Assembly: GCF_021462225.1 (NCBI RefSeq)
Contig: NC_061800.1
Location: 1,364,001-1,428,000, forward strand
DNA: 64,000 nucleotides
From: Girardinichthys multiradiatus
Lineage: Eukaryota; Chordata; Actinopteri; Cyprinodontiformes; Goodeidae
Reading direction: 5' to 3'
In this document: positions 22,445 to 32,660 of the stretch, piece by piece
How the letters are laid out: each line of letters begins with the position of its first letter
How positions within the stretch are numbered: position 1 is the first letter of the stretch
The notes under the pieces: model-generated
The model's input: the letters and a program-made list of their open reading frames with translations, nothing else
What the model was told of the DNA's origin: nothing
The model's database searches: none
Program-made: the position numbers and the translations under genes

Positions 22445-22690
22445 TTCTTGTTCAGCAGGTACTTCAGGTCACTGGTGATCCAGGGTTTGTTATTAGGGAA
22501 GCATCTCATTGTTCTGGTGGGGATGGTGTTATCCACAGACATTTATATAGTTGATTACACACTCAGTCATGGCAATGATGTGCTCTCCATGTGGCTGGCA
22601 CTGTGCATCCCAGCCTGTAGCCTCAAAGCAACCTCGCAGAGCTTCCTGAGCTTCTTCTGACCATCTTCTCACAGTTTCTCGCAGTTTGAT
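22445..22690 (-). mobile_element. L2 (Maui-like) fragment, minus strand
   Basis: Minus-strand reading gives VDNTIPTRTMRCFPNNKPW and ITSDLKYLLNKK, the linker segment also present at 9.3-9.45 kb. It is inserted or joined directly at the tail of the preceding L2. Confidence 0.7.
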
Positions 22691-22696
22691 GTTGGA

Positions 22697-22812
22697 TGAT
22701 ATTACCTCTGCTTCTGCTGCCTTTCCCTGGGGGGTACCTCAGAGCTCTATTCGTGGCCCTCTTCTGTTCTCGCTTTATTTGTTGCCACTTGGTTCTATTT
22801 TTAGAAACTAAC
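22697..22812 (+). mobile_element. LINE reverse-transcriptase fragment
   Basis: Reads [20 protein letters not shown], the motif between the two catalytic blocks of an L2-like RT. It is only about 35 codons long and is abutted by the ERV-B rearrangement. Confidence 0.55.
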
Positions 22813-22840
22813 CCCTAACCCAGTCAATTTACTGTTGGGG

Positions 22841-23052
22841 AGTAAATTGACTGTATCGTTCTTGCCTCTGAGTTGACTAAATAATACCTAACATTAACTT
22901 GGTCCTTCTAAGCCGGATATTATAAGAACTAAACTGATCTTATTTTTCTTTGTAGTGACTGGCGGATCTCCGGGAACAGCCTGACGTCGAGTTAAGCGCT
23001 GCCGCACAGCCGCACCTAGGCCTGGTGGCTGAAAGTCCCGGTGTGTGACATT
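22841..23052 (+). repeat. ERV-B leader, left arm of an inverted duplication
   Basis: Contains the last 53 bp of an LTR ending CTAACA (22893), a primer site at 22900-22917 and leader sequence. It matches 23525-23736 as reverse complement with few differences. Its outer edge is a perfect 13-bp hairpin (22821-22833 with 22841-22853). Confidence 0.85.
22900..22917 (+). promoter_or_regulatory. Primer-binding site, tRNA-Tyr-like
   Basis: TGGTCCTTCTAAGCCGGA. Vertebrate tRNA-Tyr would give TGGTCCTTCGAGCCGGA, so this is a match apart from a one-base insertion and a substitution. The same site occurs inverted at 23660-23677. Confidence 0.7.
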
Positions 23053-23228
23053 TGTTCGCATGTGGCCGGTGGGTTATCGTCTTGCTCGACGCCAGGTGAC
23101 CCTGGGGGGTCCGAAAGAGTCACCTAGAAGTCAACTCCGAGGTGAGATAGCTTTAAAATACACTACATGAGATAAGACTAAGCGCTATATAAATAAAAGA
23201 AGAAAAGTACTTAAAAGTCGTTGGTAGT

Positions 23229-23392
23229 GTGTCGCCGGTAAGGACACTGCATTGGATAGGTTTTATTTCGCCGGAAAGAAATAGCGATAAATTTAGGTAG
23301 GATCTCGCCGCAAAGAGATCAGAAACGACTAGGTAGTTCCGCCGTAAGGGAACTGGATAATTTGGTTGGTAACATTTCGTCGCAAGGAAATG
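23229..23392 (+). ncRNA. Array of five leader hairpins with a shared loop (candidate packaging/dimerisation element)
   Basis: Five consecutive stem-loops, spaced 34-38 nt: 23229-23247 (GTGTC/GACAC), 23264-23283 (TATTTC/GAAATA), 23301-23320 (GATCTC/GAGATC), 23335-23354 (AGTTCC/GGAACT), 23373-23392 (CATTTC/GAAATG). The loops are GCCGGTAAG, GCCGGAAA, GCCGCAAA, GCCGTAAG and GTCGCAAG. Stems differ completely but always pair, while the loop is nearly constant, which points to selection on RNA structure. They lie about 310 nt downstream of the plus-strand primer site, where retroviral genomes carry packaging and dimerisation signals. The function is inferred. Confidence 0.7.
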
Positions 23393-23524
23393 AAATTAAA
23401 TGTTGCATAATAAGGGAGCTCATAAACTAAGCTAGGTCGACCATACATATTGCTGAAGGGACATACATATGTCAAAATACTAACTGTGTGAGTGCTGCTG
23501 TGTGTGTTTGGAGGACTAAGCACG

Positions 23525-23736
23525 AATGTCACACACCGGGACTTTCAGCCACCAGGCCTGGGTGCGGCTGTGCGGCAGCGCTTAACTCGACGTCAGGCTG
23601 TTCCCGGAGATCCGCCAGTCACTACAAAGAAAAATAAGATCAGTTTAGTTCTTTTAATATCCGGCTTCGAAGGACCAAGTTAATGTTAGGTATTATTTAG
23701 TCAATTCAGAGGCAAGAACGATACAGTGAATTTACT
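23525..23736 (-). repeat. ERV-B leader, right arm of the inverted duplication
   Basis: Inverted copy of 22841-23052. It includes a primer site on the minus strand at 23660-23677 (TGGTCCTTCGAAGCCGGA), closer to the tRNA-Tyr complement than the left copy. It continues outward into a complete LTR. Confidence 0.85.
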
Positions 23737-24027
23737 TGCAAGGGTAGCTCTGCAGTACAGACTACAAAGTGTTGGCAGCCCTGTCTCTTTATTTATACAT
23801 GCTGGTTCACACACAGTTCAACAAACATTCAGTGTGTGTGTGTGTGTGTGTGTGGGGTCAAAAAGGTTAGGGTTCATGTGTCTTGATCTTAAACAGAGAG
23901 AGGGAGTGAGAACTTGGTAGTCATAACTCACTGCCTCCCATATATCCCTTTCTATGGCATGTAGGAGGGTAAAGCACTTAGATCAGACATGAGTGATAAA
24001 CAATACAAAAGTATTCAAACCCTAACA
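23684..24027 (-). mobile_element. ERV-B LTR, 344 bp
   Basis: The minus strand begins TGTTAGGGTTTGAATAC and ends AATACCTAACA (6-bp inverted ends TGTTAG/CTAACA). It contains TATAAATAAAG, which can serve as TATA and poly(A) signals, and a GT/CA microsatellite at 23837-23855. A polypurine tract precedes it and a primer site follows it. Confidence 0.8.
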
Positions 24028-24044
24028 GTCCCCCCTTTTTTATC
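24028..24044 (-). promoter_or_regulatory. Polypurine tract
   Basis: The minus strand reads GATAAAAAAGGGGGGAC immediately before the TGTTAG start of the LTR, as expected for plus-strand priming. Confidence 0.8.
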
Positions 24045-25072
24045 ACGAAGAAAGTCATGATTAAATACAAATAAAAGAAAACACTCTGTGTGAGCGAAAA
24101 ACCCACGGACGGAAAGCAGATTATTTTGTGGGAAAAATACTCACCCTCCCCCTAAGGGGCATGGTAGAGTACAACAATAATAAAACAAAGAAAACAAAAT
24201 GTAATAAAAGTAATAGAATTAAAACAAGCCTTGTTCATGTCATCAGTGTACTTTGTCTCATTTCACTTAAATAGCAAATTCTTTCAATTTTCTGCTATAA
24301 AGTCATTTTATGAGGTACAATTATGAGTACACTCAGGCGTCAAAGATATTTTCAGTTACATGTCATCATAGTCATCTCTTTGGGTTCAGTGTGGTGTCAA
24401 CATGTACCCACAGTAAAGAGTATGTGGGTGTTATCTCAACTTGAAAGAGTTTGTGCTTTACGACCCTAAACCGTCCTCGGGTCAGGGGTAACAGACCATC
24501 TGCTGGTTCCTGAGACATCACCCAAAAGGAATGGGTTTTAACCATCAAACGTCTGATCCTGGTTTTTACAGCTTCCTCCTCTAACACAGATGTTCTGAAG
24601 AAAGAGAGGTAACCTAAAGGTCATACACTTTAGAACTCCTTAGAGCACCTAATACAAGAATGTCCATGAAAGTTAGATAAAAACAGCCGAGATTTCCTCC
24701 TCAGAGTCCGTTTCGCAGTCAAAGTGGGAGAAAAGAATTTGGCTGACCCTTGCTGTCCAGGCAAAGGAGTGCCTAGTAGCCACCAAATGTTGAGAAATTA
24801 AGGAGAATAAGCATCATGGCGCATGTTTGACTGTCTCTCTGTTGCAGACATCGCCAGTCCATCATCCAGGGAAAGGTTATGTGCAATGTGTAGAGGTCTT
24901 CCCTGTATGTTTCCTATGTGTCTCTCACTGTGGTGTGTGTGCAGTGAGGCAAATGACCTTATGATTTCTAACTTTCAGGCAATGCGATAGCCTTAAATAG
25001 ATTCTGAAATAACGTGCACTGCCCAAGAGATTGTGTCGCTGTAAAAGCAGTGTTCTTCAACCACCTCTTCAA
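24045..25072 (-). other. ERV-B 3' internal region with an LTR-like segment, no intact env
   Basis: Lies between the integrase end and the polypurine tract, where env would be. No env protein is readable. The stretch 24430-24670 resembles the U3 part of the solo LTR at 28965-29431 (shared GTTATCTCAACTT and CGGGTCAG blocks). A 71-codon minus-strand frame at 24372-24587 is unassigned. Confidence 0.45.
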
Positions 25073-25590
25073 TCACTCGCCAGTGATCAGCTTACAGTTC
25101 TTTGTCGCTGTCCTCACACCTTTCGGGCCGTGGATGATCCAGTTGGAAGATGACTTGTGTCCTGGAAGCCAAATGAAGCTGGAGGAGCTGGAGCTTTCCT
25201 GGGTGTCTAGTAGGATCTGGTATGGGCCATTCCAGCGCCTGGACTTCCAGTGTTTTCCCCTAGATTCTCTGAGCAGAATCCAGTCGCCAGGAATAAAGGA
25301 CTGGAGGGTGGAAGTGGCTGTTTCTGGTAATGCAGCCTTCACCGTCTGTGAAACTTGAGAAAACACAGTGGACAGGTTTTGACAGTAAAACAACATCCTA
25401 TCTTCACACAAAGATGTGGAAAAAAATTATCTTGGCAATATCCCCATGTTACTTTATTCTGACATTCCCCCCCTTCTGGCGCAGGGTCCAACCCATGTGA
25501 CAATCCAGCAAAAGGGTTAAACAAGAATGTTCTAGTAACCAAGATCACATTACATAGAACCAAAGAAATGAATTCTGACATAACTATGTG
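25073..25590 (-). pseudogene. ERV-B integrase C-terminal domain
   Basis: End of a retroviral pol on the minus strand. The 25411-25073 frame carries VSQTVKAALPE, then FIPGDWILLRESRGKHWKSR and WNGPYQILLDT, the SH3-like DNA-binding domain of a gammaretrovirus-type integrase. An overlapping frame at 25581-25339 reads NPFAGLSHGLDPAPEGG, so a frameshift is present. The upstream catalytic core is absent; an L2 fragment begins on the other side. The frame ends at about 25073 without reaching an env. Confidence 0.75.
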
Positions 25591-25629
25591 TCTCTATGAC
25601 TTTAACGAAAGCAACATAAATAAAATCCA

Positions 25630-26091
25630 GATGTTTTTAACTGCAACTCAGTTCCATTAACGAACTGCAACGAATAATCAGGACTGCAGATAGAATAATC
25701 AGTGCTGACCTTCCCTCCATCCAGGACTTATACAGGTCTAGGGTCAAGAAAAGAGCTGCCAAAATCTGCGCCGACCCCACAAACATAAACCGTTTAGAGT
25801 TTTACCTTCAGGCTGCCGCTACAGAGCACTGTTTACTAAAACCAGCCGCCACAGAGACAGTTTCTTCCCCCAGGCTGTTTCTCTGATGAACATTCAATAG
25901 AGTACAGAACAACAGTATACAGATGTTGCAAATGCACCTTTTTATTTATATATGTGTATATTGTACATTGTAAATTTGTATATTCTGTAATGCAAAAACA
26001 GAACAAAAGAGCAAAGTGTACCGGAGTCAAATTCCTTGTTTGTATGCACGAACTTGGCAATAAAGCTGATTCTGATTCTGATTCTGATATA
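25630..26091 (+). mobile_element. LINE 3' end with GATTCTG tail
   Basis: Plus strand, end of ORF2: NRIIRTADRIISADLPSIQ, DLYRSRVKKRAAKICADPTN and ATETVSSPRLFL then stop. The 3' UTR ends CAATAAAGCTGATTCTGATT with several ATTCTG repeats. It is the same family as the fragment inside the hAT at 3.7-4.1 kb. A second, very short tail copy lies at 26385-26448. Confidence 0.75.
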
Positions 26092-26454
26092 TAAGAATGT
26101 GTAGATTCTAAGTTAGACATCCTTCTTGGTTCTGGACAAGCTGACTGTGTTCAGTGGAGTTAAAAAGGTCATTTGTATGCATACTAAATGTTAATATACT
26201 CTTTTCTGATCCAATATTGCTTGATTGATTACATTTTACTCTCCTGTGATTCTTCTGATGATCGGTTCCTTTCAGAATAAAAGATTCACCAGTCGAGAGG
26301 TGAGCCAAGTTTCCTCGAGAGTATATATGTATATTTAAAAAATACATTTGTATCGAAAAAAAATAAAATCCTCACTGATAGCAAAGTGTACCGGAGTTAT
26401 ATTCCTTGTTCGTGTGTACCAACTTGGCAATAAAGCTGATTCTGATTTTATTTA

Positions 26455-26668
26455 TCCGAAACAGTTGAATAATCGATGACATGTTCAACTTTTGAAAATA
26501 AATCTTTAAATCAAAAATAACCTTCTGATATCTTCAGATTTCTCTTAATAATAGCAGGGAACAATAAAGACTGACATCAATAGTGATTTGTTTTATATTG
26601 TGATATATATCGATATCAACTGATAAGAAAAATATTATCGTGATTTTCTTCCATATCACCCAGCCCTA
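26455..26668 (-). mobile_element. Non-autonomous repeat ending AGGGCTGGGTGATATGG
   Basis: The minus strand begins TAGGGCTGGGTGATATGGAA followed by TATCG-rich sequence, a common teleost MITE-like repeat. The other end is not clear. Confidence 0.5.
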
Positions 26669-28589
26669 CTGTCCATCCATACTACAGTAACTACATTAAG
26701 AAGTCTAGTTTATACTTCAAAGAGGTTCTGCTGCTAGGGGACAATGTAATGAATTCTGTGGGTTAATACACACAACACCTGAACACTTAAATCCTTAGTT
26801 AGTTATCCACATCCAGCTTTGGCATACTTGAGCTTGGAATACAAAATTAAAGTGAAGAAAAGGGAGATTTGTGAACTTGGTTAGCCAGAAGACCATGACC
26901 TTGTTTAGCTGTTCTACAGCACATACTGTGACATAACAGTTCAAAACACATAACAGAGAATAGGGAAAACTGAACTGATTGAAAAATGTGACCTAAACAG
27001 AATATAAGGATATTTACACATCACCTGGAGAGACTAAATTCTACTTTCCTGCGCTCCTATAGACTCGAAGTACACAACAAAATGTATTTAAGGGCTAAAA
27101 CAGTGGATTTCACATTTAATATCCCCTTTAAAGCTATTCTTAAAGTTAGGTTCAGTTTTAATATTTTTTTTTATTGTTTATTCTTTCATTGGGAATACAT
27201 TACAAGATTTGGGGCACTTATGATGGGCTTTATTACTGTAATTATTAGGAATATTGTAATAACTTATCTGTCTTTTCTGCAGAAGAGAATCAGCAACAGC
27301 CTTCCACTCTCCTCCTCCTACCTCAGCATATTTTCTTTGTTCCATTGACAATCTTTATCTGTAAGACAAAGAGTACATAATTAAAAAGTCAACAATAGCT
27401 TCATCCTGCATGTATTGAGGAATACTCAACATCTAACTCTCAGCCAGAAGCTTTCTTGCTCCTGCTGTCAGAGCAAGCCATAAAACATGGTCATGGACAA
27501 TGGGAACTCTTTTAGAAACACCTGTTTCAGCAGAGCAAGAACTAGAACAAGACATCAAACATGCTATTATCTGTTTGCTGCACACCTCATCTCCTAGGTC
27601 TCATGGTATTGATTTGTTCAGTCAGTAATGAACACTTTCTCTCTTCTGGGTTTGCAAAATGTACAATTTATGTGTGAGATCCAGACATTAATGTTTTCTA
27701 GTAGGAATTTCTGGATACCATTGAGGGCATGATGTCTGAGGTTGACATTCAAAGGAAGAACTCTAACCTTTAACTCTGTTTCTATTGTCTGTATATCCTT
27801 TTTCAAAAACATTTATATGGGACTAAATTTGTAAATTTGAGCTGAGTACCAATTACTTGTGGCTATACTGTTAAGTGCTACCTTATCCAAAGGAATATGT
27901 CGAGCCACATTCAGTCTGCAGTCTGTACTTATGTATTTATTTAAGCTTAGTGGAAAAGAATGTTAGGAGGTTTTTTCAGTTAATACTTTCAGGATTTACA
28001 CGTTCTTTATACACACATACACCCACAGCCTTACCAGGTAGGACCATTTATGGATATATTTTTGAAACTATATATTTAAATACACTGTTTCAGTACGCAG
28101 ATGGCCATTTTTGTCTGACCATTCTATATTTAATGAGATTAAACATGGACTGTTTTAGGTCAGTTGTGAATTCCAAAATTATTTCTATTTGCTATATCCC
28201 AGAATTACTGGAGGGAGATTTGTTTTTTCATTTTTATTACTTTTTTCATGTTCTAGAGTTTACCTATTCTGAGATTATGAATTTAAACAAAAACAGCAAA
28301 ATAATTAGCCTAAGGACAATTTAGGTCAATGTTTTTGAGCAGTTCTGATCTTGGTCTCACAAAGAATTTGCAGCAGAGCTAAAAAGATGTGGATCAGCAA
28401 GGTGACCTCCAAACCAGACTCTGTTACACCAGTTCTGTTGGGAGGAATGAGGAAAAAATCCAGCAATCTGTTCAGAGAAGCTTGTGGAAGGATACCTGAA
28501 ATGTCAAGTCTTACGCTTTGAAAGGCCATTCTAGCAAATTTTTGTCATTTTATTTGACATTTAGTAGAAAGAAATGTGAGGCCCGATCA
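26669..28589. other. Unassigned AT-rich interval
   Basis: No recognisable element. A plus-strand frame of 149 codons (27875-28324) is rich in Phe, Tyr, Leu and Ile, as expected from AT-rich sequence, and shows no domain. A 67-codon minus-strand frame at 28326-28529 is also unassigned. Confidence 0.4.
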
Positions 28590-28964
28590 AACCAAATTGC
28601 CCAGAAAATGGGCAATGGGTTGGTGTGAAATTTAGCCCATTAGCCGCTTTCCCATTGCTTGTAGCCAGACCCAGGCTTTGAAAGCTCAGGGCGCATTTCG
28701 ATATAAATTGACTCGGGTAATTCACTTTTCCGGGGCTTTACTTTCTCGGGTCAGAGAAGTCTTTTCAGAATTTTTAAAGGGGTGAGGTTGTTTGCAGCGA
28801 GTTATGGCACCAGCAGCTATACTAATGGCGAAGGTTAGTATAATAACTGATTGTTTTTATAACATTTATTTGTCACAAAAAGTAGTTTTAAGATGATTTT
28901 AAGATTTTAAGTGCGAAAGTAGACCTCGGGACTTTATCTGTGCAGTCAGTTCTTAAAATATGAG
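28590..28964 (+). other. Promoter/first-exon-like segment
   Basis: Contains a short reading start at 28804 (ATG, MAPAAILMAK) ending at a consensus donor AAG/GTTAGT, preceded by a GC-richer leader. This could be the 5' end of a gene or DNA element interrupted by the solo LTR that follows. No product is recognised. Confidence 0.25.
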
Positions 28965-29431
28965 TGTTGTGGATTTTCTTATCAAAGTGGGAAAGAAATC
29001 AACTCATTAACAAGAGAAAGACCGGACTTTGTTTCTATAAGTTTATTCAAAGGCATTTCAGCGTTTGAAGACTCTGTCACTGAGTTTAGTCAGAGAAGCA
29101 GAGCAACGAACAGATGTCACAAACAGTATTTATACCATAATGAGGGAGTTATCTCAACTTAAAAGAGTTTAGAAATATGGCCCCTAGACCCCACCCCGGG
29201 TCAGAGGTAACCAGGTTATTTATGAGAGCACCCGTCTACCCTCCCTTGAGATACAACACTTCAGGGAGTGTTAACAATAAAACTCTCCAGCATTTGAATT
29301 TAGAGTCCATCTACTCTTAAGTAGGTCAGAGGAGTGAGGTAAAGGGAAGGTCATCTCTGAGTACAAACACAGAGGTCAGAAAAGAGAGGTGAAGGGAAGA
29401 TCAGAGCACTTTAAAAGAATTGTCCATTACA
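28965..29431 (-). mobile_element. Solo LTR, 467 bp, minus orientation
   Basis: Ends TGTTGTGG and CCATTACA (imperfect inverted repeat) and is flanked by the direct repeat TGAG (28961-28964 and 29432-29435), a 4-bp duplication as made by gammaretrovirus-type integrases. The minus strand carries TATAAATAC near 29130 and AATAAA near 29045 in promoter-then-poly(A) order. No internal region is attached, so it is a solo LTR. Confidence 0.75.
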
Positions 29432-29435
29432 TGAG

Positions 29436-31564
29436 CCTACATTGAAATGTTTTTTCTGAGTTTTCGGAACAGCGGAGCTCTGCTTACAGGCTGATCTGGC
29501 TGCTAAGTTGAGCTAAGCTAACTGGACGGTTGGACAGGCAGTGGTTCCCCAATAACCACTGCATGATCTCGGCCCAGCACTGGAATTTCTTGCTACCTGT
29601 TATCTGTTTGTGGCGGTGGAAAGTGAATATAGAGCGTTTAGTAGGTATGTGGTGAATAATTACAAGTACCAGAACTGAATAATTACAAGTACCAGACCAT
29701 AAAATTGTTCCACCTCTGAGACACCACGAGAGGTAGTAAATGCCCCAGAAAAATAACCTTATGTAAGGGTTACCTGACTTAACCGTAGGGTTTAACTTAG
29801 GGTTAGGTAACCCTAACCCAGTTTAACATAGTAATTATAAATTAAATGACCAGACCAACACAGCATTCAGATTGAAAACATACAGGGAGTGCCCTGGTGG
29901 GACAACAATACCTGACTGACACTGGATGGTCACACAATTAAGTGCACTGAGACAGAACATCAGTGGAGTAGTTGGTGGTCATTGATCAGCCATGTCTGAT
30001 GTGGGTTACTATAAATAAAATAGATACAGATTACATGCCAACAACCTGATTTATGAGTTTTATGTTGCCTCTCAGCTATAAAATGCGGCAGTGTATGAAC
30101 ACATATCCAGTAGTTCAAAGCTGCTGTATCCCTCTGTCCTTTTTTGAATGGTCCTTTTTTTCTTCTTGAACTATGATTGTTTTCAATTAATTTATTGAAT
30201 GCTTTGTGTTTTTAACTGTGTACCTGTTTTTGTACCTGTAGTCCTCACTTGTGCTTTCTTTGGTCTCCCCAGTCATTGTGTTGGTTCCTCTTTACCTTTA
30301 TTTTGTCATAAGTACAACTGATTGTGGAACGATAACAGTCAAAAAAATGTAGGCAGGGAGCAGCCTGTACAAGCCCAGGAGTGTGTGTCTGAGAAAGTGT
30401 GAAGGTCTTATCCGCTGATGCAGCCAGATTAATTCCCAGCTCGAGATAACATCAACTAGCCTGTCATTCTGCTGCCTTCTCTAATTCTCACATTCTGGAA
30501 GCTACATAGCTCTTTATTATTTGGTGCCACACATGTGAAAGAAGTCTGAAGTAATTTCGCAGAAATCAATTCAAAACACTATTGCATGGTTAATTAATAA
30601 CAACAACTTATCAGCTACAATTACATTAACATCACAGTAAGCCTGACTTTGAAGTATTTAAATATACAGAGTGTCAGTGGGTTTAATTCATTTTTAAGCT
30701 CTGATGTAAAATTATTTGGTTGTCCCCAAGATTAGCTTTGCTGATCCCTGAAGATCTATAAAACAAACGTTGGTCCCTCAGGTCTTCAGGGAGAGTTTCC
30801 GTTAGTATGGGTGGACACCTTCCTAATGAAGTGTAAAAAGATCAGATTAGTTCATTGACATGCTTCACTCACTCTCTAACATTTAATTATGCTATCCCTT
30901 GAATTAAATTATGACCTGCTTGTCAGGACAGATGTCTTGCTTAGATGGAAAGGTGTAACTTGATGCTGATGCACCCATTTATTTGACTGTGTGCCATCTT
31001 ATATCAACAGCTGAAAAACAGACTAGATTTTTTATTCCAGATAATTCTAAAAAAAATCAATTCATGCCATCAACTTTAGTTTAGACAATATTGTTTCAAA
31101 GATTATGGTTTTGAGACTTCCGCTTTAATTAATCCATACAACATACTGAAGTCTATATATTATGGAGGTGACATTTGCCTTTTGTCATTTTCTGCCACAA
31201 GGCACCATAAAGATTGACATTTGAGCAGCTGTGTTTTGTAACAAAGTGATGAAATGGAACCACTTTTTGTCAACTGCAGGGATACTTCAGTGCCTCAGGC
31301 AATTCATATGCTGGATCCTCTAAAACTAATTTTTATTCTATAGATTTGTATGTTAGAACTATCCTGGCAAAAAGACCAACTAAATCACTTCCAGCACATT
31401 GGTGAAGGGGTAAATCTGCCTGAAATATGATTTTTAAAGTAACTCTTTAATTCATTAGCTTGACAGATCACAATTATATTTTCAACAAACACTCACAACC
31501 AGAAAACAAGGTATCCAGACAAAACATTTTTTTCAAGACATGGGTGTTTATGAGTGGTGCCTAT
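29436..31564. other. Unassigned interval
   Basis: No element recognised. It holds a 21-bp duplication (TGAATAATTACAAGTACCAGA, twice, 29651-29694) and a short TTAGGG/CCCTAA-like patch near 29770-29820. Otherwise it is AT-rich and non-coding. Confidence 0.45.
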
Positions 31565-31949
31565 TGTTAGATAAATGTACATACATTATTCAGTTTTCAT
31601 TCTACATTACTCATTTACTATCTAGATGTGCTGTTTATATTACTGATTGAGAATGGTTGTTATCTCCTTATATGCATAGAGGAATATGATGTTGCAACAT
31701 GAGCACAGGATGTGAGAACAGTCTGTTTTCACATAAAGATAAACTCCCTCAGCAGTTGAAATCTCATGTAACTAGGGCGTTCCTTTTCTAATAAAAGCAT
31801 GAAGAGCGGAGACTGTCTTCAGAGTGTGTTCGGAGGATTGTAACTGAGACAGTCTCCGGGACACTCTCCTTGCAAGTTAAAACAAACTAACTTCTCTGTG
31901 TCTTTCTTTGTGCAGATGTTGTAATGAGTGTTGGGGATTAAACCTAACA
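31565..31949 (+). repeat. ERV-A 5' LTR, 385 bp
   Basis: Begins TGTTAGATAAATG and ends TTAAACCTAACA (inverted TGTTAG/CTAACA). AATAAA is at 31790. A perfect 11-bp stem (31808-31818 with 31847-31857; 12 bp with one more pair) follows 12 bases later and would fold at the start of R. The left border is inferred from the terminal motif because no second LTR is available. Confidence 0.65.
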
Positions 31950-31955
31950 TTTAAA

Positions 31956-31974
31956 TGGTCCTTCGAGAGCCGGA
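31956..31974 (+). promoter_or_regulatory. ERV-A primer-binding site, tRNA-Tyr-like
   Basis: TGGTCCTTCGAGAGCCGGA equals the complement of the vertebrate tRNA-Tyr 3' end except for a 2-base insertion (AG). It lies 6 bases after the LTR. Confidence 0.7.
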
Positions 31975-32208
31975 TTCCAAGATACCTGACGATCCCAGCG
32001 GGTGAGAGAGATCCAGGTAAAACTCCGTGGCCACGGTAAAAAGACCTTTTCCGGGACTGGTTCTCCCTGATAAGCTGGAATCCAAGGGTTGACGGAACTC
32101 CAAGGACGCAGAGAAGTGTGAGTAAATCTTATGATTAAAAAGAGGGATGAATGACAAAAGAATAAAATAGTAAAACCCTGACAATTCTAGACACTATTAG
32201 GTACAAGA

Positions 32209-32412
32209 GAAGAATACAGTTAAATTCCGCAGGAGGGTAGACTCCCTTAGTTGAAATAGACTAATTAAATTCTACGTTAAGGACGGCGGAGTCTTCTGTT
32301 AGGAAACTAAGAAGAATACAGTTAAATTCTGCAGGAGGGTAGACTCCCTTAGTTGAAATAGACTAATTAAATTCTACGTTAAGGACGGCGGAGTCCTCTG
32401 TTAAGAAACTAA
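32209..32412 (+). repeat. 102-bp tandem duplication in ERV-A leader
   Basis: Units 32209-32310 and 32311-32412 differ at only about four positions. Each holds GACTCCC and GGAGTC segments that can pair. It lies between the primer site and gag, where packaging signals reside. Confidence 0.9.
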
Positions 32413-32660
32413 TAAAAGGAGCGAGTGAGTGTGAGAGTGGAAAAATAGCCACCACTAGGTGACTGTTTTTCATATAAATTAAACAAGGAACAAATGGTGA
32501 GCCGTTGCGGATGCATGTAGGCAAGAAAATTCCACCTTAACGGGTTGAAGGGAATTTTACCGCAACAGGTTAGTTGATCACCATCTTGTTTAAAAAGTAT
32601 TTCCAGTATTTAGAACACACCGGGTGTTAAAACCATACTGGAACTAAAAGTCGCCTAAAA

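Noticed and set aside
22900..23677. tRNA-Tyr gene fragments
   Set aside because: Only the 3' end complement is present, at the correct place after LTR ends, so they are primer sites.
24770..24795. A second primer-binding site (TGGTGGCTACTAGGCAC on the minus strand)
   Set aside because: It does not match the 3' end of any vertebrate tRNA I can recall and lacks a convincing LTR border.
27875..28324. 149-codon hydrophobic ORF as a membrane protein gene
   Set aside because: Composition follows the AT-rich sequence; no start context, domain or homologue recognised.
29765..29830. Interstitial telomere repeat
   Set aside because: Only about two imperfect TTAGGG/CCCTAA units; likely chance or satellite-like.
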